A stretch of 64,000 nt of DNA from Clostridia bacterium (GTDB lineage Bacteria; Bacillota; Clostridia; Oscillospirales; CAG-272), in the NCBI GenBank assembly GCA_017453305.1, contig JAFTKJ010000013.1, positions 41,802-105,801 of the forward strand. The letters run 5' to 3'. The position numbers and the translations under genes were made by a program. The notes beneath the pieces were generated by a model that did not search any database, was not told the DNA's origin, and worked only from the letters and a program-made list of their open reading frames with translations. Shown here in pieces: positions 1 to 8,645 of this stretch. Position 1 is the first letter of the stretch. Each line of letters starts with the position of its first letter.

Positions 1-981
1 GAGCTTTGCGTATCTGGAATACACTGCTTGATTGGATGCAAATCCAACGTCGCGGGAGAGCATATTCCCAAAGATCTCCCCCTGGCGATTGAAGTATTTG
101 ACCCAATCATCAAGCCTTTCCATGTTACACTGTGGGTCAAGACGCAAGAAATTGGTCCAATGGAACCCCATTGCGGGATTGGTATATTCCCTTCCGTCCA
201 CTAACGTTTTTGATTGATCCAACATTGTGATCGGCTCGATATCGTATTGATCCCAGTGCGCACCGAGAAATCCTTTTTGCAGAAACGTCACACCCGAAAT
301 AACTGCGGTAGAATCCTTAAGGCGCGTCCAATAATTCGCCCAGTGTATAAACCCGTTTTTTCTGAGAATACTTGCAAAATCATCGGTCAGCTCGCGCGGT
401 GTATGAATACTACACGGAGCAACAAATGCTCTGATTTTTTTCCGAAATCCCCAAGAGTCATAGATTTGAAAGAACAGATCAATATATTCCTGCATTTCGT
501 TCTCTGAAATATAATCGAACGTATTCATATCGAATTTCCCCGTTTGCGGATCGAAACGAGGACGGGAATACTCGGTTTCGCAGATTTGTTTATCGTCTTT
601 ATAATAACCGTGAAGCAGAGCGTGATAGGCATATTCCACATATTCGCTGCTCTCGGCTGCCTCAAAGCATTTTTGTGCCGTTTTCATGTCGATTTCAGAG
701 GCTCTGTCCCAGTTTTTTTCATTGTATGTAGCCCCCTTAACACCGCGAAGAAGATTGTTTTTATCCCACTCGCCGATGACAAAGGGTGTCAGAATTTTCA
801 TATTCAGCGCTTTTCCGAGCTCATTCAGGATCACATAATCCTCCACGGCATGATTTCGGGGCAATCCACTGCGCGATGGACGTCCGATGTGCAGCTCATC
901 TCTTCCGTTATGCCAACCGTAATCATCTGCAACAATTTGCAGTGCCACGGGAATTGTGACCCTTTCCGGTCTCATAATCAT
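1..981 (-). CDS. Uncharacterised protein, C-terminus outside window (possible deacetylase-like)
   Basis: The frame is open for 327 codons from an ATG at 981 to the window edge, so the 3' end is missing. An AAAGGAAAA ribosome site precedes the start, which reads MIMRPERVTIPVALQIVADD. The DDYGW sequence near residue 20 recalls the Asp-Asp metal site of NodB-type polysaccharide deacetylases, but no further deacetylase motif is clear, so this is a weak suggestion. There is no signal peptide, so the protein is probably cytoplasmic. It lies 34 bp after the metallo-beta-lactamase gene on the same strand and is probably co-transcribed with it. The reading frame is secure; the function is not. Confidence 0.75.
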   Translation of the reverse strand, partial: MIMRPERVTIPVALQIVADDYGWHNGRDELHIGRPSRSGLPRNHAVEDYVILNELGKALNMKILTPFVIGEWDKNNLLRGVKGATYNEKNWDRASEIDMKTAQKCFEAAESSEYVEYAYHALLHGYYKDDKQICETEYSRPRFDPQTGKFDMNTFDYISENEMQEYIDLFFQIYDSWGFRKKIRAFVAPCSIHTPRELTDDFASILRKNGFIHWANYWTRLKDSTAVISGVTFLQKGFLGAHWDQYDIEPITMLDQSKTLVDGREYTNPAMGFHWTNFLRLDPQCNMERLDDWVKYFNRQGEIFGNMLSRDVGFASNQAVYSRYAKL

Positions 982-1015
982 AATGCTATTTTCCTTTCAA
1001 AATGCCGATCCGTAT

Positions 1016-1795
1016 TTATTCCGGATCTGTTTCCATAATTCTTTGATATTTTCCCTCAGTTTCTTTCAACAGCGCACACCAATCCTCACGGGATCTGACA
1101 TCAGTCTCCCCGTTCAAGATCCGCACCATTTTTCCAAGAGTATCCGATTGCTCGGGATGATTTCCCAATACAAGGTCTACTTTTTCATTCCAAAGCTTAT
1201 CAACAGATTCCTTGTACTGTCGACGGCAATCAAAGGAGAGCCCGTACCGTCTTAAAAAATCGGAGGTCAAAGTGTTTGTGCCGGTGCCTCCGTGCATGCC
1301 GGCTACCGTACCGTCCAAAAGCGTGATAAAGAAGGACATGACACCATCCGTATGTCCGGGTGTATGAACGCAACGTACACTGACGTCACCGAAGTGAAAC
1401 GTGTCCCCATCCTCAATCAACACGTCACATGAAAATGGAGGAAGCGTGGGATAGTTCAATTCTCTTGCCCACGACAAATCCAGTGTTCCGTTGAGAATCT
1501 CATTGTCGATCCGACTGATGTAGGTTTTTGCGCCGGATAGCTTGACAATCTGCTGCGTGCATCCAAAATGATCGATGTGCCCGTGTGAGTGAAAAATTGC
1601 ACGGATATCCGTCACCGAAAGCCCGACCTTTTCGATATTTTCTAAAATCACATCCAGCATATCCGGGTATCCGGTGTCGATCATTACAAGCCCTGCCTCG
1701 GTTTTAATTAAATGAACCGATACCCTTTCGTTTCCAACAAAATATACGCCGGGGTACAGACAAAAACCTTGCAGCTTTAGATTTTCTGTGTTCAT
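1016..1795 (-). CDS. MBL-fold metallo-hydrolase
   Basis: This is a 259-residue metallo-beta-lactamase-fold hydrolase. The zinc-binding motif HxHxDH is visible at H71, H73, D75 and H76 (HGHIDH). It is followed by HTPGHTDG, which supplies another ligand histidine, and by GNHPE near the C-terminus. This matches the glyoxalase II/RNase Z/lactamase superfamily in size and motif order; the substrate cannot be read from sequence. I chose the ATG at 1795 because AAAGGAG stands just upstream; the frame extends further without a ribosome site. No signal peptide is seen. It is divergent from the AraC regulator at 1887 and is a plausible target of it. Confidence 0.9.
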   Translation of the reverse strand: MNTENLKLQGFCLYPGVYFVGNERVSVHLIKTEAGLVMIDTGYPDMLDVILENIEKVGLSVTDIRAIFHSHGHIDHFGCTQQIVKLSGAKTYISRIDNEILNGTLDLSWARELNYPTLPPFSCDVLIEDGDTFHFGDVSVRCVHTPGHTDGVMSFFITLLDGTVAGMHGGTGTNTLTSDFLRRYGLSFDCRRQYKESVDKLWNEKVDLVLGNHPEQSDTLGKMVRILNGETDVRSREDWCALLKETEGKYQRIMETDPE

Positions 1796-1820
1796 GAAAA
1801 AATAATCTCCTTTCGGGTGA

Positions 1821-1848
1821 TTGATTTTTGAAAAAAATGTGTTATAAT
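1821..1848 (+). promoter_or_regulatory. Promoter of the AraC-family gene
   Basis: TTGATT (1821-1826) and TATAAT (1843-1848) are separated by 16 bp and lie 38 bp before the regulator's start. An imperfect 16-bp palindrome (1840-1855, one mismatched pair) overlaps the -10 box and could be an operator for the regulator itself. Confidence 0.65.
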
Positions 1849-1886
1849 GATAACAAGAGATGTTAAACTCCAAAGGAGGACCGGAT

Positions 1887-2786
1887 ATGAAAAACGTGAT
1901 GTCACCGCGAGAACAGCAATACTACTATGCCGTTTTTAAATTGATAGATACCATGGAGCTTGCGGCAAACAACAAGATCAAGTTGTTTCAAATTGCCGAC
2001 GTACATTGTAAAACCTCAAATGACTCCTTAAACCGGCATAAACAATGGTGTCATGAGATTACCTTCGTATACGGTGGGGATGGCATCATCATCCACAACG
2101 GCCATGAGCAAAGTATCAAAAGTGGACAAGTACATCTTTGCTTTGACGAGGATATCCATCAAATCATTCCCTCCAAAGCATCATCGCTCCGTTTTTACTG
2201 CATCGGCTTTACCCTCTCACCATCAAACCCACTCGCGGCGCTTCTTGATGAGGTGCGGGCACGGATCACTCCCGAAAATTCCGTTTTGAGCGGTTGCACC
2301 GATTTGCAAAACGCTTTTCAATCCGCGCTTGGGGCTTTGTATACAGAGAATCAAAACGAAATTACAGAAGCGGTTGCCGCAAATACGCTCAACTATATTA
2401 TTTCTACCGTGCTCAGTAGGTTTTTGAATAAAGAGCCCGGTGGTTACGGCAACATTTCTATCAAAGAAAGCCTTTTGTATTACGTGATCAGTTACCTCAA
2501 GAACAATGTGTACCAGATCAACGCTTTGAGCCGTCTTTCGGAGGATACCGGATACAGCTACTCCTATCTCTCCCATCTGTTTTCACAAAAAATGGGGCAA
2601 ACACTCAAATCCTTTTTTGCATCGATCCGCATGGACGCCGCCGACAAATTGCTTTTGGAAAAATCGGTGACGGAGGTTTCGGATTTACTTGGATATTCGT
2701 CGGTCCATGCCTTTTCCCGTGCATATAAATCTGTCCGAGGACGAGCACCGCGCACACTGCACCGCAGTGAGGAAACAACACCTTGA
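1887..2786 (+). CDS. AraC-family transcriptional regulator
   Basis: This 299-residue protein has the standard AraC layout. An N-terminal cupin-like sensor domain (about residues 20-150, with HEITFVYGGDG and a run of beta strands) is followed by a C-terminal double helix-turn-helix domain (about 200-295). In the latter, SRLSEDTGYSYSYLSHLFSQ is the first recognition helix region, and VSDLLGYSSVHAFSRAYK is the conserved second motif. The ATG at 1887 is preceded by AAAGGAGG (1872-1879). It is divergent from the metallo-hydrolase at 1795, with about 90 bp between the two starts, so it probably controls that gene and the partial gene beyond it. The inducer is unknown; cupin-type AraC regulators often sense sugars or small metabolites. 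Confidence 0.93.
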   Translation: MKNVMSPREQQYYYAVFKLIDTMELAANNKIKLFQIADVHCKTSNDSLNRHKQWCHEITFVYGGDGIIIHNGHEQSIKSGQVHLCFDEDIHQIIPSKASSLRFYCIGFTLSPSNPLAALLDEVRARITPENSVLSGCTDLQNAFQSALGALYTENQNEITEAVAANTLNYIISTVLSRFLNKEPGGYGNISIKESLLYYVISYLKNNVYQINALSRLSEDTGYSYSYLSHLFSQKMGQTLKSFFASIRMDAADKLLLEKSVTEVSDLLGYSSVHAFSRAYKSVRGRAPRTLHRSEETTP

Positions 2787-2880
2787 TTTTCATCCTCATT
2801 ATACCATGTTTCTCCCCTTTTGTATTTGCTTGCATTTGCTCAATTGTTTAACATTTCTTGCTATATCTCTCGCAAAAACA

Positions 2881-2930
2881 TCCCCATTACAGCGCATTTT
2901 CTCATCTGAGGAATCACGCTGTAACGGGGA
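2881..2930. repeat. Long inverted repeat 3' of the AraC gene
   Basis: Arms 2881-2894 and 2917-2930 are 14 bp each with one mismatch, around a 22-nt loop, followed on the plus strand by a short T-rich stretch. It could act as a terminator for the regulator or be the remnant of a small mobile element. The rest of the 264-bp gap holds a second hairpin and no convincing gene. Confidence 0.5.
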
Positions 2931-3009
2931 AATCGTTTTTTGGGGAAACCATTCCTTCGTTGCTTTTCTTCCGGCGGAAGCGTTGGCGAAGCACGTTCGT
3001 GATATAATC

Positions 3010-3041
3010 AAAGCCGTTGGAGCGGTTGCTCCAACGGCTTT
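3010..3041. terminator. Hairpin between convergent AraC and radical SAM genes
   Basis: A perfect 14-bp inverted repeat (3010-3023 and 3028-3041) with a 4-nt loop is followed on the plus side by GGTTGTTGTTT. It lies 9 bp beyond the stop of the minus-strand radical SAM gene and could terminate transcription from both sides, although neither side has a strong T-tract. Confidence 0.65.
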
Positions 3042-3050
3042 GGTTGTTGT

Positions 3051-4370
3051 TTAAAAAATATTCGGCGCAATTTTTCGTTTGATATTGCTGCGATATACCA
3101 TATTTACACCAAAAAAGAAAAGTGTTCTCCCCGGATACTTCAGCATTCTTTTATGGAAAATCGTTCTTTTCAGAATATTCTTGATTGAATACAGCTCCCG
3201 ATACACGCGCCAATATTGTTGGGTTACCTCGTCCGCCGTAAAATGCGGGGTATTCAACACCGATTTGGATGGACGATATTCCAAAATATTCTGATCTACA
3301 ATTCGTCCCGATTCATTCATTTCGGCATTCAGTACAGTCCCGGGGATTGGAGTATAGCAATAGAATTTTGGGGCAATGATATTACTGCGCTTCACAAACG
3401 CAATGGTTTGGTCGAGGGATTCTACGGTATCGGTATCCAAACCTATTATCATTTCACTTGCAACCTCAATTCCCGCGTCGTTCACCTTTTTTATAATCCT
3501 TATATAATCGTTTGGATCTGCCCAGGTTTTATTGATCGACTTCATGGCGTCCTTGACGATGCTTTCAAGACCGAAGCTCAACACGTAGCATCCACTATCC
3601 GCCACCGCCTTTAAAAGCTCATCATGATCCGCGATCTGAATGGCACATTGACTCATCCAACGCATTTTCAAGGGCTTGATCTGCCTGCAAAGCTCCAGCA
3701 TATATTCGGGATCCGATACAATATTATCGTCCACCAATAAAAACTCTTTAAATCCAAGCTCCTTTATGCGTTTGACATCTCTCATCACCTCGTCAATCGT
3801 CCGTCTGATATAGCGACCCTTGAATAAGCAAGCGATGGTACAGAATTTACAGGTATTGGTACAGCCTCTGCCCGCTTGGACGGGCAAAAAATGTCCTATT
3901 TTTTTATTCATTATCAACTCATATCTGGGTGTTGGGAAGGAGAGCGTGGAAATAGGCTTTTCGTAGAATTTTTTCAGGGTATTGTTTTCAAGATCGTGAC
4001 ACAATTCAACAATGGTCTCCTCTGAATCCCCGATCATTACGCTGTCGCAATACTCGATAGCGACATCCGGGATCAAGCTGACCATGGGACCTCCCATAAA
4101 AACGATCTTGCCGCGCTTTTTGAATTCCACGGCAATATCCTTCGCTCTTTTTGCGGCGTGACCGACGCCACCGATTCCAATCACATCGCAGTCGGTATCC
4201 CATGGGATATCCTCTATTGCTTCAAGGCATATTTCACTCGTCCAACCGTCCGGCAAAAGAGATGCCAGAAGCGGATGCGCCAATCCTACGAAATACAGCT
4301 TGCTTCTTTTTAGAAGCTTCCCTTCTTCATCATAAATCGTCGGTTGAATAAACAGTATCTTTTTATTCAT
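3051..4370 (-). CDS. B12-binding radical SAM protein (last gene of operon)
   Basis: This 439-residue protein has an N-terminal Rossmann-type cobalamin-binding domain (about 1-140, with VIGIGGVGHAAKRAKDI and IVFMGGPMVS) and a radical SAM core (about 150-360). The 4Fe-4S/SAM motif is C170-x3-C174-x2-C177 (GCTNTCKFC), and YTPIPGTVLN is typical of this family near the end of the barrel. The usual DxHxxG cobalamin-ligand motif is not visible, as in many B12-radical SAM enzymes, where cobalamin may bind base-off without it. Known relatives methylate unreactive carbons or rearrange carbon skeletons; the substrate here is unknown. The ATG follows AAGGAGG and lies 10 bp after the stop of the second radical SAM gene. 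The gene uses codons such as CTA and ATA that the giant surface genes avoid. Confidence 0.9.
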   Translation of the reverse strand: MNKKILFIQPTIYDEEGKLLKRSKLYFVGLAHPLLASLLPDGWTSEICLEAIEDIPWDTDCDVIGIGGVGHAAKRAKDIAVEFKKRGKIVFMGGPMVSLIPDVAIEYCDSVMIGDSEETIVELCHDLENNTLKKFYEKPISTLSFPTPRYELIMNKKIGHFLPVQAGRGCTNTCKFCTIACLFKGRYIRRTIDEVMRDVKRIKELGFKEFLLVDDNIVSDPEYMLELCRQIKPLKMRWMSQCAIQIADHDELLKAVADSGCYVLSFGLESIVKDAMKSINKTWADPNDYIRIIKKVNDAGIEVASEMIIGLDTDTVESLDQTIAFVKRSNIIAPKFYCYTPIPGTVLNAEMNESGRIVDQNILEYRPSKSVLNTPHFTADEVTQQYWRVYRELYSIKNILKRTIFHKRMLKYPGRTLFFFGVNMVYRSNIKRKIAPNIF

Positions 4371-4380
4371 ATGTGCCTCC

Positions 4381-5733
4381 TTATTTTGCGGTCAACATAA
4401 GCTTTAAATACTGGAAGAATATTTTGGCAGCACCGCATTTTACTCTGTTGTAAATTCTTCTGCCGTAGCGTTCCTTAATAAATTTTCGTTGCTTCTGATT
4501 GGCGGAGGTTTTGAGATAGGCTCTGATGATATGATAATAGTAAAGCCTCGTCTTCATCTTCGTGGGCTTGAACACAACGTGTGCCATATCCCACCAAGCA
4601 TATTTGTCCCTTGGCACCGCTATTTCATACTTGTATTCATCAAACAAGGGTGTACCGGGCATGGGCGTAATTGGTTGGATGTTGACAAGAGGATGGTCGA
4701 AAGAATTCAAGTAAGTGATAAGAGTATCGAAATCTTCCTTTTCCCAATCCTCTCCCACTATCAGACCACTATAGCACTGAAGCCCGTTTTTCTCCAACAC
4801 ATTTATGGCTTTTACATTGATTTCCACACTTGACTTTTTGATGTAATCCACCAGCTCGTCATTTTTAAAGGACTCAATACCAACAAAAAAGGCATCGAAG
4901 CCATGCTCGTGCAATGAAATGATCAGATCCTCGTTTTCGGCAATAAAATCAGCTCTTCCAAAGGCGATATAATGCTTTTTGATCCCTCGTTCATCAAGGC
5001 CTTTGATAAAAGTCTGCGCCCGTTCTCTTGAAACCAAGAAATTATCATCCACAATAAAAATATTGTTTTCCTCAATCTGCTCGATCTCATCCAACACGTT
5101 GTCAATGATCCGCGTGCTATACTCGCAGATCTGCGTGCAAAAGCAGAACTTACATTTGTAGGGACAACCGAATGACGCCTTCAGTGTTGCGCAGTTATCA
5201 TGATAGATGTAATTATAATGCTTGCGATATTTTTGTGTGATCTTTCTGTCCGGAAAAGGCAAATTTCCATTCACAATCTCGGGCTTTTCCCTGCCCTCTG
5301 CATAGATCCCCGAAATTTCATTTGCATCAACATGCGGATAGCTGTTTGCTATAGCAACCAAGCTCTCAACACCGTTTGCCCACAGAATATAGTCAATACT
5401 TTTATCTATAAAATCTGTTGGAACCACCTCGGCGTGAACGCCGCCTATACAGGTCAGAATATTCTCATTATGCGCTTTTATGATGCGAGCGTAATCCTTC
5501 ACAACGCCCACACAGGTAATATAGCTCGTCAAACAAACCATCTGATAGTTCTTTTGCTTCAAAAAATATCGCAAAGGCTTTTTCTCTATCAGCATATCCA
5601 CCAGGTCAACCTCGTGCCCGTGCTTTGAAAGCGCAGAAGCAACGTATTCAAGCTCAAGCGGCTCGCAAATCATGAAGCTTTGCAGATTGATTGACTCCTT
5701 GGGAGTATTCGGTCTGACCAATAATATTTTCAT
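4381..5733 (-). CDS. B12-binding radical SAM protein
   Basis: This 450-residue protein has the same architecture as its neighbour. A cobalamin-binding Rossmann domain (about 1-150, with ILTCIGGVHAEVVPTDF) is followed by a radical SAM core with C190-x3-C194-x2-C197 (GCPYKCKFC). Two further cysteines (C199, C203) follow closely and may bind another cluster or be structural. ITPMPGTPLFDEY closes the barrel, and a basic helical C-terminus of about 90 residues follows. The start overlaps the stop of the upstream acyltransferase-like gene by ATGA, which indicates translational coupling. Its ribosome site is AAGGAGG. The two radical SAM proteins differ in sequence and probably catalyse separate steps. 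The reaction cannot be assigned from sequence. Confidence 0.9.
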   Translation of the reverse strand: MKILLVRPNTPKESINLQSFMICEPLELEYVASALSKHGHEVDLVDMLIEKKPLRYFLKQKNYQMVCLTSYITCVGVVKDYARIIKAHNENILTCIGGVHAEVVPTDFIDKSIDYILWANGVESLVAIANSYPHVDANEISGIYAEGREKPEIVNGNLPFPDRKITQKYRKHYNYIYHDNCATLKASFGCPYKCKFCFCTQICEYSTRIIDNVLDEIEQIEENNIFIVDDNFLVSRERAQTFIKGLDERGIKKHYIAFGRADFIAENEDLIISLHEHGFDAFFVGIESFKNDELVDYIKKSSVEINVKAINVLEKNGLQCYSGLIVGEDWEKEDFDTLITYLNSFDHPLVNIQPITPMPGTPLFDEYKYEIAVPRDKYAWWDMAHVVFKPTKMKTRLYYYHIIRAYLKTSANQKQRKFIKERYGRRIYNRVKCGAAKIFFQYLKLMLTAK

Positions 5734-6728
5734 CCGTCCTCCTTAAACACTCTGTAATCGGTTGTGATGGGTCTGTACTCAATGTGCTTTGCCAGCCTTT
5801 TATTGGTTGCGTTAATCAACTTATTTGAGTGGTGAAGGTAAGCATACAGCATTGTGTATTTCGACCCAAGCTTCAGCTTTGATTCATCGGCGGTCTGACC
5901 GAAATCAATGGTTTTGAATCCGTTTTCGATTCCGTAGCGGACGATCTCAAGCAAGATTCTGTGATAAGTATCGTACTGATTGTTGTATCTGTAATCCACG
6001 CCCACAAATTCAAAAATCAGCTCGGTACCGTTTTCAAGCATCTGACCAAATCCCACTACCTTTTCGTCATTTTTCAAAACGAATATTTTGAAATACTTCC
6101 CTCTAAAGAATTCAATCGGCAGCTTTTCCACACGTATTTTGGATTTGTTGTACACCTGAAGATAGCATTCGTACATTTCCTTGGTGAATTCCTTGTTATC
6201 GGTCAAGTATTCCAATTTCAGATAAGCAGATTTCTTGAAGCACTTGGTGTATCTGTACCGATAATTGCTTCGCAGACTATTCATATAGTCGTCAAAGGAC
6301 TCAAACCGGTTTGTAAGAATGCATTTTGGGCAAGTCAAGCCTTTGGCGTATCCGCGAGGCTCGACGTCTTCAATATTCAGGATCATTTTGGACCCCTTCA
6401 AGGTCTTTATAAAATCCATTACCTCGTCCAAGTGTTTCCCGTATGCAATACCGGGGCGTGTAACCGATAGAGGTACGTAGATCATTGTCATTTTTTGATA
6501 CATATTGAACCTTGTAAACATCGCCAGATTGTATTTTTTTCTGACGTAGCTCATAAACACCGAGTCCGGAACGCCGTCACAAAAAAGCATATAATAACGC
6601 TGATCGCATTTGTCAATGCCTTCCATAAAGGATAAAAACTCCTTTGACAAATAAAGATTGTCTCCTATCACGCTATCCCAAACGTCAGGAACCTCCGCAA
6701 TACTATCAAACTGTTTTATTTCTATCAT
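5730..6728 (-). CDS. FemAB/GNAT-like acyltransferase
   Basis: This 332-residue soluble protein resembles the double-GNAT-fold FemAB/peptidoglycan-bridge and Acetyltransf_6 group. The C-terminal half (about 150-310) has the typical order: a helix with NSLRSNYRYRYTKCFKKS, then KNDEKVVGFGQML, ELIFEFVGVDYRYNNQYDTY and ENGFKTIDFGQTADESKLKLG. Family members transfer amino acids or acyl groups from aminoacyl-tRNA or CoA donors. Here the partner genes suggest a tailoring step on a small product rather than cell-wall bridging, but that is inference. GAGGTG precedes the ATG. The gene overlaps both neighbours by 4 bp, which places it firmly inside the operon. Confidence 0.82.
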   Translation of the reverse strand: MIEIKQFDSIAEVPDVWDSVIGDNLYLSKEFLSFMEGIDKCDQRYYMLFCDGVPDSVFMSYVRKKYNLAMFTRFNMYQKMTMIYVPLSVTRPGIAYGKHLDEVMDFIKTLKGSKMILNIEDVEPRGYAKGLTCPKCILTNRFESFDDYMNSLRSNYRYRYTKCFKKSAYLKLEYLTDNKEFTKEMYECYLQVYNKSKIRVEKLPIEFFRGKYFKIFVLKNDEKVVGFGQMLENGTELIFEFVGVDYRYNNQYDTYHRILLEIVRYGIENGFKTIDFGQTADESKLKLGSKYTMLYAYLHHSNKLINATNKRLAKHIEYRPITTDYRVFKEDG

Positions 6729-7774
6729 ACGTTCACCTCGTAAACCGCGAACCGTCTTTCAACGTTTTGCAAGAGTGCGTCATTCAACGCCATGGACTTT
6801 TTATTATTGCACCATACAAAATTTGTTTCAATCACATCATATTTACCAACGTATTTACCGACCTCATTTAAAAGCTGAAGCGTCGCAATACCTTGATATT
6901 CTTTTTTTACCCCAATAGCGTTTAATTTCACTTTTTTGATCTTATTTTTGCGCAGTAAATACCGCACCGCAATTTCAAGCAAGCTGTTCTGTCTTCCGCT
7001 TTTTAACACCTCATTATAATCGGGGTGCCAAAAGACAAAGCCTACCACATGCCCGTCATCCTCGGCGAACAAAAGATTTTCCGATCGCAAGAAAAAAGTC
7101 ATATCCTTTAGCAGGTCGTAAAAATGATGTTGCTCTGTTTTTGAATAGAGAAAGGTAGTTCCAATGGTTTCATCGCAAATCGTCCGAAACAGCTCCATCT
7201 CTTCTTCAAATTTTTTTAAATCGATTTTTCGTATCTTGATACTTGATTCTCTGCACGGCAATTTCTCTAAAACAGTCGAGGGGGTATTGGAGAAAGCTAC
7301 CAGATCGTGTTTTTTATATCCTTCAAAATAATCGGCATAATACAGTTTTGTATAGGTTGAATCGAAAGTGTTCCGGCTCTTCATATCCAGGCTAATGCCA
7401 ACGCCATAGCTCAAATGTCCGTTTAAGCCGATGATTATCTTTTTCAGATTAAGACCTTTCGCAAATTCCTTAGCATAATCCAAAAAGCAGAAAACTTCTG
7501 CTTTTATATTCTCCAAAGCTTCAAAAAACGCGATCTGCAAAAAATCATCTTTGGGATTGTGTATCAGCAAGGCTGTCAATATGACTCTTCCGCAATCAAT
7601 TCCCATAATCGGACGAATCTCTGCGCGCTTGGCAAATGCGGTCTCCTTGTTTAGTAGCATATCCAAAGTAAACTCTGCCGTAGATACGTAATACGGATCG
7701 TTGGCGTACAGCTTCTTTCTGAATTCTTTGAATTGTTTGATTTCTTTTTTTGTTTGAACAGCAACGATCTCCAT
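6725..7774 (-). CDS. GNAT-like N-acyltransferase of unknown substrate
   Basis: This 349-residue protein starts at the ATG at 7774, which follows AAAGGAG; a longer frame upstream lacks a ribosome site. The N-terminal half (DPYYVSTAEFTLDMLLNK) resembles YghO-type proteins of the GNAT superfamily. The C-terminal half has the acetyl-CoA loop pattern AIGVKKEYQGIATLQLL (V-x4-Q-G-x-A) and an N-terminal-type strand GHVVGFVFWHPDY. Substrate and acyl donor are unknown. It overlaps the FemAB-like gene by ATGA and lies 84 bp after the CPBP protease gene. It is distinct in sequence from the other GNAT protein at 8646-9416. Confidence 0.82.
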   Translation of the reverse strand: MEIVAVQTKKEIKQFKEFRKKLYANDPYYVSTAEFTLDMLLNKETAFAKRAEIRPIMGIDCGRVILTALLIHNPKDDFLQIAFFEALENIKAEVFCFLDYAKEFAKGLNLKKIIIGLNGHLSYGVGISLDMKSRNTFDSTYTKLYYADYFEGYKKHDLVAFSNTPSTVLEKLPCRESSIKIRKIDLKKFEEEMELFRTICDETIGTTFLYSKTEQHHFYDLLKDMTFFLRSENLLFAEDDGHVVGFVFWHPDYNEVLKSGRQNSLLEIAVRYLLRKNKIKKVKLNAIGVKKEYQGIATLQLLNEVGKYVGKYDVIETNFVWCNNKKSMALNDALLQNVERRFAVYEVNV

Positions 7775-7858
7775 TGCACTCTCCTTTAAAAACGAACGCG
7801 AAATAGGTATGTCAATATCTTCTGCCTCCATACAAGCCAAACAGATTCAAGAGACAGA

Positions 7859-8608
7859 TCACGTCGAATCCTTTGCTCTTTTCCTCATCGAAAGCGCGAG
7901 GTACAGCGCGTAAGAGCCCATGATTGCGGTCAGCAAAAGAGCTGTTAAAATGCGCATCCCGTCTGTTGCACTCGCTTCGTTGGCAAAAGCGCTGAGGGCA
8001 TTGAAGATACCGTGAGCGACAATACAAACAAGCAGACTTTTTGATTTATAATACATCATCACAAACATAAAGCCCGCTGCAGTAGCATACAACACCTGAA
8101 GCAGATTTGAAAGCAATTCAGCCCCCGAACCATTGATCAGATTGATGATATGCCCCATGCCAAACGTCACCGCGGAAACGATAATTGCAACCTTTACGTT
8201 ATCCTTTTTCATCGCCTCAAAGAGAAGCCCACGGAAGATAACCTCCTCCAGAAATCCCACGCAAAACATCGACAAAACGTAGAGTACGGTTTCAAGTATA
8301 CCGTAATTCAAAATCACCCCATACCAAAGATTGGCACTCAGCATGATAAAAAGCGGTACGTAATACAGCATTGCTCTCGCGGATGTTTTTGGCGTGCAGA
8401 GACCGTAATCCCCCAAAAGAGCGTTTTTCTTTAAAAACAGCAATAGGATTGCCGAAAGAAGAATGCCTATGGCAAGCGTTACTGATTTATCAATGCCGAT
8501 CCACGTAGAAAGTATATCGCCAACGGACATCAACGCACAGTAGGCAATGATCCATGCAACGGCAAACCATATTTGGCTTTTATCGTATAGTTTCTTCAAA
8601 ACAATCAT
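7859..8608 (-). CDS. CPBP-family intramembrane metalloprotease
   Basis: This 249-residue membrane protein has about seven hydrophobic segments. The Abi/CAAX protease motifs are complete: E121-E122-x3-R126 (LEEVIFRG), a histidine in GMGHIINLI, and AHGIFNALSAF with the last catalytic H and N. Family members cleave prenylated proteins or peptides in the membrane, and in Bacillota they often give self-immunity to, or mature, secreted peptides. In this operon it could process a product or protect the cell; no precursor peptide was found nearby. GGGGGGAAG precedes the ATG. It lies 37 bp after the GNAT gene, with no terminator between, and probably belongs to the same transcript. Confidence 0.9.
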   Translation of the reverse strand: MIVLKKLYDKSQIWFAVAWIIAYCALMSVGDILSTWIGIDKSVTLAIGILLSAILLLFLKKNALLGDYGLCTPKTSARAMLYYVPLFIMLSANLWYGVILNYGILETVLYVLSMFCVGFLEEVIFRGLLFEAMKKDNVKVAIIVSAVTFGMGHIINLINGSGAELLSNLLQVLYATAAGFMFVMMYYKSKSLLVCIVAHGIFNALSAFANEASATDGMRILTALLLTAIMGSYALYLALSMRKRAKDST

Positions 8609-8645
8609 TTCTTCCCCCCTGACCGAGACAGTCGATGATGTTTTT

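Noticed and set aside
2689-3054. Possible plus-strand gene after the AraC gene
   Set aside because: It overlaps the AraC C-terminus out of frame, has no ribosome site and runs through two hairpins.
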